Source: Agreia sp. Leaf210
GTDB lineage: Bacteria; Actinomycetota; Actinomycetes; Actinomycetales; Microbacteriaceae
Length of the DNA: 64,000 nt
Direction: 5' to 3'
Assembly: GCF_001421485.1 (NCBI RefSeq)
Contig: NZ_LMKK01000005.1
Span: 1 to 64,000, forward strand
The stretch's first letter is position 1, and every line of letters starts with the position of its first letter. Below are positions 23,912 to 36,527 of this stretch, one piece after another. The notes beneath the pieces were generated by a model that was not told where the DNA came from, did no database searches, and saw only the letters and a program-made list of their open reading frames with translations. Position numbers and translations under genes: made by a program.

Positions 23912-25135
23912 GTGGTTCGTCTTATCTCTCGTCGTTTCACCCTGTTCACTGCCGCCCTCGTCGGCTTGGCCTTCGTCACGACGGCGGTCGGCCCGGCGAA
24001 CCCGGCCAGCGCGCGAGCGGATGCCGCATCCATCGCCCCGACGGCCGTGACGGCCGTCGCCGACACGACGACGCGACTCGTCGAGGCGGCAACTCCCGAC
24101 GTCTTCGACCCCGGCTTCATCATCTCCGACGAACTCTTCTACGACGGCGGCGCCCTCGACGCCGACGAAGTGCAGGAATTCCTCGACGAGCAAGTTCCCG
24201 CCTGCTCCCCCGGAGTGGTGTGCCTCGCCGATTACACGCAGAAGACCGTCACCCGTGAAGGCGACGACGTGTGTGGCGCTTATGGCGGGCGCGAGTCAGA
24301 GACGGGCGCGGAGATCATCGCCAAGGTCGGCCTCGCCTGCGGCATCAGCCAGAAGGCCCTGCTCGTTCTCGTGCAGAAAGAGCAGTCGCTGGTGCGCAAC
24401 CCCGCACCGACGGCCGGGGACTACTCGTTCGCCACGGGCTACGCCTGCCCGGACACCGCGGCATGCGACGTGGAATACTCCGGCTTCTACAACCAGGTCT
24501 ACTGGGCCGCGTGGCAACTCAAGCGCTACTCCAACCCGCCCGGAACCAGCGAGTTTTTCACGAGCCGCCCCATCGGTCAGCCGAGCCCGATCGGCTACAA
24601 CCCCGATGCATCCTGCGGCAGCGCCGACGTGACGCTCAAGAACATCGCGACGGCCGCCCTCTACTACTACACGCCGTACCAACCCAACGCGGCCGCCATC
24701 GCCGGCGACGCGAACGCGCCCTGCGGCGCCTTCGGCAACCTCAACTTCTGGCGGTTCTACTCCGAGTGGTTCGGCGATCCGACGCGCGGCTCGATCACCC
24801 AGGGCTCACTCGACGACGTCTCCGTCGTACGCGGTCGGATCGTCGCCAAAGGCTGGGCGATCGATCCCAGCTCGCTGCGCGCATCCAGCTCTGTGCGCAT
24901 CACCGTGACGGATGCAGCCGGCCGCGTCTCGACCGCGACTCTGCAGGCCGGGGCGACGACGCGGGGCGCCCTGGCATTCCATTCGCTATCGGGTCTCGAC
25001 CACGGGTTCGACGGAGGAACCGCCGTCGGAACGCAGGGTCTCGTTCGGGTGTGCGCCGCGGCGCTGCCCCTCGAGGGCACGTCGTCGAGCATCGAACCGC
25101 TGGGCTGCGCGACGGTGTTCGTCCTCACGCCCTGA
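23912..25135 (+). CDS. Secreted protein with lysozyme-like domain (often annotated hemagglutinin)
   Basis: 407 residues starting at GTG 23912, immediately after the MarR stop. A signal peptide (SRRFTLFTAALVGLAFVTTA, cut near ASA at 32-34) is followed by a domain of about 220 residues with a glutamate-containing helix (ALLVLVQKEQSLVRNPAPT), paired cysteines, and WAAWQLKRY and NLNFWRFYSEWFG stretches. This pattern is seen in actinobacterial extracellular proteins of the lysozyme-like superfamily. Residues from about 295 form a beta-rich domain (GRIVAKGWAIDPSS). Cell-wall hydrolysis is possible through the QKEQS glutamate, but activity is inferred only. Confidence 0.65.
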   Translation: MVRLISRRFTLFTAALVGLAFVTTAVGPANPASARADAASIAPTAVTAVADTTTRLVEAATPDVFDPGFIISDELFYDGGALDADEVQEFLDEQVPACSPGVVCLADYTQKTVTREGDDVCGAYGGRESETGAEIIAKVGLACGISQKALLVLVQKEQSLVRNPAPTAGDYSFATGYACPDTAACDVEYSGFYNQVYWAAWQLKRYSNPPGTSEFFTSRPIGQPSPIGYNPDASCGSADVTLKNIATAALYYYTPYQPNAAAIAGDANAPCGAFGNLNFWRFYSEWFGDPTRGSITQGSLDDVSVVRGRIVAKGWAIDPSSLRASSSVRITVTDAAGRVSTATLQAGATTRGALAFHSLSGLDHGFDGGTAVGTQGLVRVCAAALPLEGTSSSIEPLGCATVFVLTP

Positions 25136-25167
25136 GTCGGTTCGATGCTCGTGTCGAGCGTCTGCTG

Positions 25168-28424
<3,257 letters not shown>

Positions 28425-28463
28425 CTGTCGAGGTTACCCGCGATCCGAGGGCACCCCCGCCGG

Positions 28464-29816
28464 TCAGCCCAGAAAACGCCTGACGACCGAGTCGAGAGCG
28501 CGCGCGGTGAGCGCGACCGACTCGAGGTCGATGTGTTCGTCGTTGCCGTGGATGAGGTGACGGAATCGGCCGTAGTCCCAACGCCGTGACAGCACCGAGA
28601 ATCCGTAGGCCCGTCGCCCCCTCGCGCGGTAGAACCGGGCGTCCGACCCGCCCGCCGCGATGATCGGCAGCGGAACAGCCCCCGGGTACGCCTCGTCGAT
28701 GACCTCGGCGAGCACGTCGAAGAGCGGCGTATCCATCGGCGAGACGTTGGCCGGGCTGAACGACGCACCGACGACATCCACGATCTCGATGTGCTGCATC
28801 AGGTCACCGAGCGCGGCCATGACATACGCATCGACCGCCTCCGGAGACACGCCGGGCAGCTGTCTGATATCGAGGTCGATACTCGCCTCACCCGGAATCA
28901 CGTTGATCGCGTCGCCCGCTCGGATCACGTTGGGCGAGATGGTCGTGTGCGTCGTGGCGTGCGCGTACCCCGCGAGTTCGCCGAGCGCCGGAAGCGCCCC
29001 CAGGATCTCGGCGACGGAGGTGAGTCGCCTCGACACGTCCTGGTCGAGGGCGAGAGCGTCGACGTAGCGCGGCCAGTAGTCGCCGATGACGGCGCGTGGC
29101 GCGAAACGCGTGAGCCTCGTCACCGCCTCGGCCGCGATCACGCCGGCGTTCGACGACCCCCACGGCGCAGAACCGTGACCGGGGATTCCCCGGATCAGCA
29201 GCCGCCTCCGGGCCAGCCCCTTCTCCCCCACCGTCACGGTCACCGAGTGCGGCGCTCCGGCCGAGCCTCCGACGGGCACGCCGCCCGACTCGGTGAGCAC
29301 GTAGTCGGCGTCGATCAGTTCTGGGTGGTGCTTCATGAGCCACTCGATGCCGAGCCGGCTGCCGCCCTCTTCGTCGGCGACCGCCACGAACACGAGGTCG
29401 CCGCGCAAGGCACGACCCTCGGATGCCGCGGCGCGGGTCGCCACCGCGTAGGCCGCCGTCAGATAGAGCATGTCGAGAGTGCCCCGCCCATAGAGCTCGT
29501 CGCCCACGATGTCCGCGGCGAACGGGTCGTGAGTCCAACCGCCGTGCATCACGGGGACGACATCGATGTGCCCGACCAGCGCGAGAGACGGCGCGTTCGG
29601 GTCGGTGCCGGGGATGCGCACGACGAGCGTCGCTCGGCCCGGGGCCGACTCGATGACGACCGGGTCGACATCCACCCCCTCGAAGAATCGCGTCAAGACG
29701 TCGGTGTTCCGCTTCTCCTGGCCGGATGCGTAGGTTCCGTCGTTCACACACGCGCTGCGGATGAGGTCGCGCAGCAACGCCAGCGCGTCGTCACCGAGGG
29801 ATGAGGAGTCGATCAT
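28464..29816 (-). CDS. M20 family metallopeptidase (dipeptidase/carboxypeptidase-like)
   Basis: 450 residues. Metal ligands are visible in LVGHIDVVPV (around 83), GRGTLDMLYL (around 112) and VADEEGGSRLGIEWLMKHHP (around 150), with the dimerisation domain between about 200 and 320 and a final AGGSDARFYR and HGNDEHIDLES. The enzyme hydrolyses a dipeptide or N-acyl amino acid in the cytosol using zinc. TAAGTT lies six bases before ATG 29816. It diverges from apt over 71 bases and precedes the ABC-F gene by 39 bases. Confidence 0.88.
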   Translation of the reverse strand: MIDSSSLGDDALALLRDLIRSACVNDGTYASGQEKRNTDVLTRFFEGVDVDPVVIESAPGRATLVVRIPGTDPNAPSLALVGHIDVVPVMHGGWTHDPFAADIVGDELYGRGTLDMLYLTAAYAVATRAAASEGRALRGDLVFVAVADEEGGSRLGIEWLMKHHPELIDADYVLTESGGVPVGGSAGAPHSVTVTVGEKGLARRRLLIRGIPGHGSAPWGSSNAGVIAAEAVTRLTRFAPRAVIGDYWPRYVDALALDQDVSRRLTSVAEILGALPALGELAGYAHATTHTTISPNVIRAGDAINVIPGEASIDLDIRQLPGVSPEAVDAYVMAALGDLMQHIEIVDVVGASFSPANVSPMDTPLFDVLAEVIDEAYPGAVPLPIIAAGGSDARFYRARGRRAYGFSVLSRRWDYGRFRHLIHGNDEHIDLESVALTARALDSVVRRFLG

Positions 29817-29887
29817 CGCTCAAACTTATCGCTCCTCGTCGGCGCACCTCGTCATCCGGTGGGGCCGAGCGCCGGTAGCGTGAAGGT

Positions 29888-30427
29888 ATGCCCGCTGAAA
29901 CGACTGCCGAACTGATCGACGCCCATCTGCTCACCGTGCAGGACTTCCCGAGCGAGGGCATCCTGTTCCGAGACGTGACCAGTGTCTACGCGAACGGCGA
30001 GGCGTTCGCGTCGGTCGTCGACGCCTTCGCCTCGCACGACTGGGGCCAGGTGGATGCCGTGCTCGGCATCGAGGCACGCGGGTTCGGCATCGCCGCGGCC
30101 ATGGCCTACGCGCGCACGGTGGGCATGGTCTCGGTGCGCAAGGCGGGCAAGCTCCCCGGCGAACTGCTGAGCGAGGACTACGCGCTCGAGTACGGTACCG
30201 CCACGCTGCAGGTGCAGCCGAACGTCCTGCCCCGAGGTTCGCGCGTCGTCATCCTCGACGACCTTCTCGCGACCGGAGGCACACTCGCGGCCGTCGTGAA
30301 ACTCGCCGAGCGGGCCGGCTGGGTCGTCGCCGGCATCGGCGTGGTCATCGCACTCGACGACCTCGGCGGGCGCGCTGCTCTCGCTGGCCACGACATCCTC
30401 GAGCTGAGCACGTACCCCGCGTCGTAG
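29888..30427 (+). CDS. apt: Adenine phosphoribosyltransferase
   Basis: 179 residues. The PRPP loop VVILDDLLATGGTLAAVV lies at about 119-136, IEARGFGIAAAMAYA at about 62 and an N-terminal DFPSEGILFRDVT at about 20-32, all diagnostic of Apt. It salvages adenine to AMP in the cytosol. TAGCGT ends exactly six bases before the ATG, giving a leaderless start. It may use adenine released by the nucleoside hydrolase encoded 2 kb away. Confidence 0.93.
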   Translation: MPAETTAELIDAHLLTVQDFPSEGILFRDVTSVYANGEAFASVVDAFASHDWGQVDAVLGIEARGFGIAAAMAYARTVGMVSVRKAGKLPGELLSEDYALEYGTATLQVQPNVLPRGSRVVILDDLLATGGTLAAVVKLAERAGWVVAGIGVVIALDDLGGRAALAGHDILELSTYPAS

Positions 30428-30434
30428 GTCGCGG

Positions 30435-31052
30435 TCAGCGCAGCTGCGCTGTGATCGTCTGAGCCAGTTCGCGCAGGAACTCAGCATGATCGAGACCTGG
30501 CGTAGGCGAAATGTGTGGCGGCAATGTGCTCATGAAGTCGTAGTGCCCCACGTTCGAGTGCTCACTGATGACCGCGATGCTGGGTGCCGAGCGAAGCACC
30601 GAAGCAGTGCCCGGCGGGGTTACCGTGTCTGAAGCGCCGACGTGAACATACACGGGCACCACAACATCATCGAGCGCTCCAGGGGCGGCGAACCATCCGA
30701 CGGTAGGAGCGAGGAGCACGAGTCGGGTCACGCGCGGGTTCGGGCTCACGTCGATGGGCTGACCGTCTTTGCCCCACGGTTGGGCTCCCGCCAGACAGAG
30801 CGCTGCCCAGGCGCCGATCGAGTGTCCGACGATGCTCACCGCCGAATCGACGTCGCCATCCTCCGCCAGGGCACGGTTTAGGCCGTCTACCCGCGCTTGC
30901 AACTGCGACGTGGAGACGGTTCGCGGGTCGAAGCGTTCGCTCTGTGGGGCGACGACATGAAATCCTGCGCTGCGGATGGCATCGATGAGAACGGAATAGC
31001 GAGCAGGATCTCCTCCTGCTCCTGGTGCGAAAAGAACCGTGGGTGTGCTCAC
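30435..31052 (-). CDS. Small alpha/beta-hydrolase-fold protein
   Basis: 205 residues. The oxyanion start LFAPGAGGDPARYS, the nucleophile elbow VGHSIGAWAA (Ser around 98), an aspartate after VYVHVGASD and a histidine in SNVGHYDFMSTLPPH form a plausible triad; fold and order resemble dienelactone hydrolases and chlorophyllase-like esterases. It begins five bases after ispE on the same strand and so is probably its operon partner, though no functional link is known. Its base composition looks somewhat lower in G+C than the genes around it. Substrate unknown. Confidence 0.72.
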   Translation of the reverse strand: MSTPTVLFAPGAGGDPARYSVLIDAIRSAGFHVVAPQSERFDPRTVSTSQLQARVDGLNRALAEDGDVDSAVSIVGHSIGAWAALCLAGAQPWGKDGQPIDVSPNPRVTRLVLLAPTVGWFAAPGALDDVVVPVYVHVGASDTVTPPGTASVLRSAPSIAVISEHSNVGHYDFMSTLPPHISPTPGLDHAEFLRELAQTITAQLR

Positions 31053-31057
31053 GACGT

Positions 31058-31993
31058 CTAGTCGCCGATGACGCGCGCGCCGTGCACCGGACCCGTAACG
31101 CGCACGACCCGGTGCCGGGCGGCGCTCAGCGCGATCTGCAGTTCGAGGGCCGCATCGAGGTTCTCCGCGAGAAACGCGACCGTCGGGCCCGAGCCCGACA
31201 CGATCCCCGCGAGCGCGCCGTTGGCCTCACCCAGTTCGAGGATGCCCGTGAGCGCCGGGTTCAGGTGCAAGGCGGGGGCCTGCAGGTCGTTGTAGAGCGC
31301 GTCGGCGAGCACGAGGGAGTCGCCCGAGCGCAGAGCCTGCAGCACGGCGGTGTCGACCGTCGGCTGGGTCTGCGCGGGAAAGATGTCTTGAGCATGGCGA
31401 TCGCGGTGCCGGTCAAGTTCGCGGTACACCTCGGGCGTGCTCGATCCGAAGTCGGCGAGCACGAGGACCCATTGGAAGGAGCCCTTGGCGAGAGCGGGGC
31501 TGAGCTGGTCGCCGCGACCTGTTCCGATGGCTGTTCCGCCGGTGAGGGCGAACGGAACGTCGGCTCCGAGACGGGATGCGAGACCGAGGAGCTCGTCTCG
31601 GCCCAGGTCGGTTCCCCACAGGGTGTCGCAGGCGACGAGCGTCGCGGCGGCATCCGCCGATCCACCGCCCATTCCCCCGGCGATGGGCACGTTCTTCTCG
31701 ACGTCGAGGTGGACGCCGCCGCGGTAGCCGGCCTTGCGCGCAAGCATGCGTGCTGCCCGGATGGCGAGGTTGGTGCCGTCGACCTCGAGGCCCGAGCAGT
31801 CGATGCTGCCGCTGAAAGAGACCGAGAAGTCGTCGGAGATCGTGGCCCGCACGTTCTCATAGAGCGAGACGGCCTGATACGCCGTGGCCACGTCGTGGTA
31901 CCCGTCGTCCATCACCGCCCCGACCTTCAGGAAGACGTTGATCTTTCCCGGCGCCCGAACGTGCACTGTCGACAGCGCCCTCTGAGTGACCAT
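31058..31993 (-). CDS. ispE: 4-diphosphocytidyl-2-C-methyl-D-erythritol kinase
   Basis: 311 residues of the GHMP kinase family: [12 protein letters not shown] (13-24), the ATP loop [17 protein letters not shown] (around 105-121) and [13 protein letters not shown] near the C-terminus. It phosphorylates CDP-methylerythritol in the non-mevalonate isoprenoid pathway. In most Actinobacteria ispE follows rsmA directly; here five nucleoside-uptake genes separate them. The nucleoside hydrolase ends 43 bases upstream, so ispE may be read from that operon. Confidence 0.93.
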   Translation of the reverse strand: MVTQRALSTVHVRAPGKINVFLKVGAVMDDGYHDVATAYQAVSLYENVRATISDDFSVSFSGSIDCSGLEVDGTNLAIRAARMLARKAGYRGGVHLDVEKNVPIAGGMGGGSADAAATLVACDTLWGTDLGRDELLGLASRLGADVPFALTGGTAIGTGRGDQLSPALAKGSFQWVLVLADFGSSTPEVYRELDRHRDRHAQDIFPAQTQPTVDTAVLQALRSGDSLVLADALYNDLQAPALHLNPALTGILELGEANGALAGIVSGSGPTVAFLAENLDAALELQIALSAARHRVVRVTGPVHGARVIGD

Positions 31994-32036
31994 GCAATCA
32001 ACCTATATGCAACCGGAGGGGCGATCCGACCGCGGG

Positions 32037-33026
32037 CTACGCGCGACCGAGTCCGGCCAGTACCGAGACGAAGTCGGCGAGGAACGCCTGCCTGTCTACA
32101 TCGAGCACGACCTGCGTGTCGGGAGCCGGTGTGACCGGCCAGCTCACGGGCAGACCCTCGTCGGTGCGCACGAGGTGAGCCCGGGTCGCGAAGCCGTCGG
32201 TGGTGATGTTCACGGGCCCCGTGATCGACGAGGTGATCCACTCGGGCTGCACGAGCAGAGCTGCGGCCAGCCCGTCGTGGGCGGGAGAGACGCGGCGTCC
32301 CCACGAGAACTGATAGAAGTCCATGTAGGCCTCGAGAATGTCGGCCGAGAACGTGCCCCACTCCGTTCCCGCTCGATGCAGCGACTGGACGGCAGCCTCG
32401 TCGACGATCGTGCCCGCCGTCACGTTCACGCCCACCATCACGAGGTTCGTGCGTTCAGCGGCGAACACGCGTGCTGCGGCGATGGCGTCGTTGTGGATGT
32501 TGGCGTCGACCATCTGCACGGTGCCGAGAGGCGGGAACGGGCCTGAGCCGCCCATGATGACCGTCGAGCGGAACAGCGTGAGCAGCTCGGGTTCGATCTC
32601 GAGGGCGAGGCCGACGTTGGTGAGCGGTCCGATCGGCAGGAGGTCGTAATAGCCGGGGCGCGATCGGGCGAGCTCGACGAGCAGCTCGGCCGACGACAGG
32701 GGCGACAGGTTGCGTGGCGTGAGCTTCTCGCTGTAGAGGTCTCCGAGGCCGTCGTGTCCGTGCACATGACCGGCGATGCGCGGCTCGCCGTTGATCGGCC
32801 CCTCGGCTCCCCGCGCCACGAGGGTGTCCTCGAGTCCCGCGATCTTCAGCACGCGAGCGATGTTCGCCACCGCGTCTTCCACGGGGGTGTTGCCGTAGAC
32901 GCTGGTGATCGCCGAGATCTCCGCGTCTTCCCGGCCGGCCAGGTAGAGCAGTGCGAGAGCGTCGTCGATGCCCGTGTCGGTGTCGACGATGATGTGGCGA
33001 ACGTCGTGCGGCGATGCTGCGGTCAT
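32037..33026 (-). CDS. Nucleoside hydrolase (inosine/uridine-preferring family)
   Basis: 329 residues. The calcium-binding signature DTDTGIDDALAL is at 15-26; VMGGSGP, ANIHNDAIAAARVF and the late HDGLAAALLVQPEW complete the active site of the IU-nucleoside hydrolase family. It splits ribonucleosides into base and ribose. The start overlaps the permease stop as ATGA, making it the last gene of the BMP-type transport operon and the consumer of the imported nucleosides. Base preference cannot be read from sequence. Confidence 0.9.
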   Translation of the reverse strand: MTAASPHDVRHIIVDTDTGIDDALALLYLAGREDAEISAITSVYGNTPVEDAVANIARVLKIAGLEDTLVARGAEGPINGEPRIAGHVHGHDGLGDLYSEKLTPRNLSPLSSAELLVELARSRPGYYDLLPIGPLTNVGLALEIEPELLTLFRSTVIMGGSGPFPPLGTVQMVDANIHNDAIAAARVFAAERTNLVMVGVNVTAGTIVDEAAVQSLHRAGTEWGTFSADILEAYMDFYQFSWGRRVSPAHDGLAAALLVQPEWITSSITGPVNITTDGFATRAHLVRTDEGLPVSWPVTPAPDTQVVLDVDRQAFLADFVSVLAGLGRA

Positions 33027-33943
33027 GCGAGGGTCTCCTTGGGAACGAGGGTGTTCGTGCGTCGCCGGGTGACGACGATGCGCATGATCACGAGAACGAC
33101 GAGGGTGATGGCGTAGGGGGCGGCGTCCGTGAGCTGCTGCGGAGCTCCGATGCCCTGCAGACGGAACCCGAGGGCCTCAGCGGCACCGAAGCCGAGGCAG
33201 GCCACCGGCAGCCAGAACGCCTTATTGGCGACGAGGATCACGGCGGCGACGGCGATCCAGCCACGGCCCGCCGTCATGTTCTCGGTGAACAGGGTGACGT
33301 TGCCGAGCGACAGTTGCGCGCCGGCCAGGCCGCAGAGTCCGCCGCCCAGGATGGTGACCCACGTCTGGTAGCGCGCGACGCCGATGCCCAGCGTGGCCGC
33401 GGCATCCGGATGCTCGCCCACGCCGCGCAGGCGGAGACCGCCGGGCGTCAATCGCAGCCACAGACCAGCCGCGACGATGAGCACGAACGCCAGCGGCACC
33501 AGCACGGACTGGCCCGCGAAGACGTCGCCGATCACCGGGATGCCCGCCAGGAACGGCATGGTTCCGATACCGGCGAGCCCTTGAGGAGCGAACGAGCCCG
33601 AGGTGTCGAAGAGCACCCGCAGGAGGAAGCCGGTGAGCCCCAGAGACAGCAGATTCGTGCCGATCGCGATGATGATCGGATCGGCCTTCCACCGCGCGGC
33701 GCCGACGGCGAGGATCACAGAGTAGATCGCTGTGGAGAGCACCGCGATGAGCACTCCGGCCCAGGCGTTTCCGGTGTAGTAGCTGCCCACGACCGCGGCG
33801 AAGGCACCCCACAGCATCTGACCCTCGAGCGCGATGTTGAATACCCCCGCCTGGGCGCACAGCGCTCCCGCGAGGGCCGCGAAAAGGATGGGCGTCGCGC
33901 TGGTGAGCACCGCGGCGACGAAGCTCCACTCGAAGATGCTCAT
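33023..33943 (-). CDS. Nucleoside ABC transporter permease (second subunit)
   Basis: 306 residues, about eight to nine membrane segments, BPD_transp_2 family (AGVFNIALEGQMLWGAFAAV at 31-50, typical of PnrA/BmpA-linked permeases, and VAAVILVANKAFWLP near 240). The start ATG 33943 lies in the stop of the other permease (TGATG). The long frame upstream to 35047 is only a shadow of that gene. It forms the membrane channel with the preceding subunit. Confidence 0.9.
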   Translation of the reverse strand: MSIFEWSFVAAVLTSATPILFAALAGALCAQAGVFNIALEGQMLWGAFAAVVGSYYTGNAWAGVLIAVLSTAIYSVILAVGAARWKADPIIIAIGTNLLSLGLTGFLLRVLFDTSGSFAPQGLAGIGTMPFLAGIPVIGDVFAGQSVLVPLAFVLIVAAGLWLRLTPGGLRLRGVGEHPDAAATLGIGVARYQTWVTILGGGLCGLAGAQLSLGNVTLFTENMTAGRGWIAVAAVILVANKAFWLPVACLGFGAAEALGFRLQGIGAPQQLTDAAPYAITLVVLVIMRIVVTRRRTNTLVPKETLA

Positions 33944-34983
33944 CAGCTGTCCTTCCCTGCACCGGCCCGGCGGGCATCGAGCACGACGCGCAGCGCGAGA
34001 ATAACGATCACCACGCCCTGCAGCACATCCGAGAGCTGTCGCGGCACATCGGCCGTGCGCTCCATGCTCGCTCCCCCGACCTGCAGGATGGTGAACAGGA
34101 TGGCGGTGACCGGAACGAGGGCGGGGCGGCCTCCGGCGAGAAGCGCCGCCGCGAGCCCGGCGAACGTGTAGCCGGGCGAGATGAGCGCCCCGTCGATGAA
34201 TCTGTAGGGCGAGGAGAGCACGATGATCGCGCCCACGAGGCCGGCGACAGCGCCCGCCGAGCCCATGGCTCCCAGGGCGAGCCGCCCCGGCTTGAGCCCG
34301 GCGTACTCGCCGAAGCGACGGTTCGCGCCCGTGACGCGCAGCTCGAAACCCACCGCCGAGCGCGAATCGACGACATAGAAGATCACCATGACAGCGATGA
34401 TGAGCAGCAGTCCGACCGTCGTGTAACGCAGATCGCCCAGACTCCAGATGTGCGCGTCCTCGGGCAGCACGGGAGTCTGGGCGGTGCCGGATCCCTTCTC
34501 GGCGAGCGGAAAGCGCACCAGGTACGACGCGACGGCCACAGCAACGGGAGACAGCAGGAGGGTGGAGATGATGATCGGGATGCCGAAGCGCGTGGCCAGG
34601 GGCGCCGAGACGGCGGCGAATCCACCGCTCACGAGCATCGCGGCGATCAGAGCGAGCGGCACGGCGACGATTCCGGGCAGACCGAGCTGGCTGGCGACGA
34701 CGTAGGCGGTGACGCCGCCCAAGACGAGTTGGCCGTTTCCACCGAGGTTGAATTCGCCCATGCGCAGCGGAATGGCTGCGACGAGGCCCATTCCGCAGAT
34801 GAAGCCCCAGACCGAGAACGTGTAGTCGAGGTTGCGGGGATCGAGCGAGCCCTGCAACACGGCGGCGTAGGCGTCGATGGGGTTGAGTCCGGCGACGATG
34901 ATGATGACCGCACCGATGAGGATGGCGAGAACGACGGCCCCGATGGGCACGACCGCCGGATGACGTGTCAGGCGCGCGATCAT
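33943..34983 (-). CDS. Nucleoside ABC transporter permease (first subunit)
   Basis: 346 residues from ATG 34983, which overlaps the ATPase stop (ATGA); a GTG nine bases earlier is an alternative. About nine membrane segments, with NLGGNGQLVLGGVTAYVVAS (around 80) and YAGLKPGRLALGAMGSAGAVAGLVG (around 240) placing it among BPD_transp_2 permeases of basic membrane protein transporters. It works with the second permease, the ATPase and the lipoprotein of the same operon. Confidence 0.9.
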   Translation of the reverse strand: MIARLTRHPAVVPIGAVVLAILIGAVIIIVAGLNPIDAYAAVLQGSLDPRNLDYTFSVWGFICGMGLVAAIPLRMGEFNLGGNGQLVLGGVTAYVVASQLGLPGIVAVPLALIAAMLVSGGFAAVSAPLATRFGIPIIISTLLLSPVAVAVASYLVRFPLAEKGSGTAQTPVLPEDAHIWSLGDLRYTTVGLLLIIAVMVIFYVVDSRSAVGFELRVTGANRRFGEYAGLKPGRLALGAMGSAGAVAGLVGAIIVLSSPYRFIDGALISPGYTFAGLAAALLAGGRPALVPVTAILFTILQVGGASMERTADVPRQLSDVLQGVVIVILALRVVLDARRAGAGKDS

Positions 34984-36527
34984 GCTGTCCACTCCTCGCC
35001 CGCCGCTGCCGCGGCTCCGGCCATCGCCGCGCCGATGCGCTCGGCACTCGCCTGCGTTCGGTCGAATTCAGCCACTATTTCGCCCGCGAACATCACGAGC
35101 ACACGGTCGGCCAGGGCCAGGAGTTCGGAGATCTCGTGCGATACGAGCAGGATGCCACGACCCGATGCGCGATAGTCGAGCAGGCGGCCGTGGATCGCCT
35201 CGATCGCCCCGACGTCGACGCCCTGTGTGGGCTGCTCGGCGATGAGCAGCGGCGCCTCGAACGACAGTTCTCGGGCGATCACCACCTTCTGAGCGTTTCC
35301 GCCGGACAGAGAACCGACGGGCTGCTTCTCGCCCGAGGTGCGGATGTCGTACGACGAGATCTGCTCGCTGGCGCGCCTCCGCGCCCCGGCCAGCGACATC
35401 CAGCCCCTACCGAAGCCCTTCGGCCTGCCGATCGGCGGCTGCCTGTGGTGGCCGAGCGAGAGGTTCTCGGTGATCGACATCGTCACCGCGCTGCCCTCAC
35501 CCCGACGGTCTTCGGGAATCACGGCCAGACCGGCTGTTCGACGAGAAGCGACGGAAGCGCGCGTCACGTCGTCACCGCCGAGCACGACGCGGCCGGCCGA
35601 CACGGGGACCGTGCCCAGGATGGCGGCCACGAGGTCGTGCTGTCCGTTGCCCGAGACACCGGCGATGCCGACGATCTCCCCTCGGCGAACAGAGAGCGAC
35701 ACGTTCGAGACGCGCTCCACCCTCGCGTCCACGACAGAGACCCCCTCGACCTCGAGAACGGTGTCGCCCAGCGTTCCGGTTCCCGGGTTCGCGACGGTCT
35801 CGATGTCTCGCCCGGTCATGGCCCGCACGAGTTCGGCCGCCGTCGTGTCGGCGGTCGTGAAGCGACCGGACACACGGCCGTCGCGCAGGACGGTGACCTC
35901 CGTCGAGACGTCGAGGACTTCCTGGATCTTGTGCGTGACGAGAACGACGGTCGTTCCGGCCTCAGCCGCGCGCCGGATCACGGCGAACAGCGATGTCACC
36001 TCGGAGGGGGTGAGAACCGCGGTCGGCTCGTCGAGGATGAGGATGCGCGCATCGCGGTGGAGTGCCTTGAGGATCTCGACGCGCTGACGCGCTCCCGCCG
36101 AGAGGTCTCCGACCCGGGCCTGTGGATCGGTGTCGAGCCCGTAGCGCTCGGCCAGGTCGCGAACCCGTGCGTCTGCAGCACCCCGATCGATGCGACCACC
36201 GCGAGTCGGCTCTGCGCCGAAGACCACGTTCTCGGCTACGGTCATCGAGTCGAAGAGCCGGAAGTGCTGGTGCACCATGCCGAGACCGGCGGCGATGGCG
36301 TCGAGCGGGCTCGAGAACGTGCGCGCCTCGCCGTCGACGACGATCTCACCCGAATCTGGGCGCACGAGACCGAACAGGATCGACATGAGCGTCGACTTTC
36401 CCGCGCCGTTCTCGCCCATCACCGCGTGCACGGTGCCCCTGGCCAGCACGAGGTCGATGCCGTCGTTCGCCACGACGGCATCGAACCTCTTGCTGATCGA
36501 TCTCAGCTCTACCGCGGCAGTGCTCAT
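34980..36527 (-). CDS. Nucleoside ABC transporter ATP-binding protein (double cassette)
   Basis: 515 residues from ATG 36527, again overlapping the preceding stop as ATGA. Two cassettes: the first with GENGAGKST (around 38), LSAGARQRVEI and LILDEPTAVLTPSE; the second with a degenerate Walker A (GVSGNGQHDL, around 295), LSGGNAQKVVIARELS and a Walker B ending AEQPTQGVDVGAI. This asymmetric pair is characteristic of ribose/nucleoside importers. It drives uptake through the two permeases. Confidence 0.92.
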   Translation of the reverse strand: MSTAAVELRSISKRFDAVVANDGIDLVLARGTVHAVMGENGAGKSTLMSILFGLVRPDSGEIVVDGEARTFSSPLDAIAAGLGMVHQHFRLFDSMTVAENVVFGAEPTRGGRIDRGAADARVRDLAERYGLDTDPQARVGDLSAGARQRVEILKALHRDARILILDEPTAVLTPSEVTSLFAVIRRAAEAGTTVVLVTHKIQEVLDVSTEVTVLRDGRVSGRFTTADTTAAELVRAMTGRDIETVANPGTGTLGDTVLEVEGVSVVDARVERVSNVSLSVRRGEIVGIAGVSGNGQHDLVAAILGTVPVSAGRVVLGGDDVTRASVASRRTAGLAVIPEDRRGEGSAVTMSITENLSLGHHRQPPIGRPKGFGRGWMSLAGARRRASEQISSYDIRTSGEKQPVGSLSGGNAQKVVIARELSFEAPLLIAEQPTQGVDVGAIEAIHGRLLDYRASGRGILLVSHEISELLALADRVLVMFAGEIVAEFDRTQASAERIGAAMAGAAAAAGEEWTA

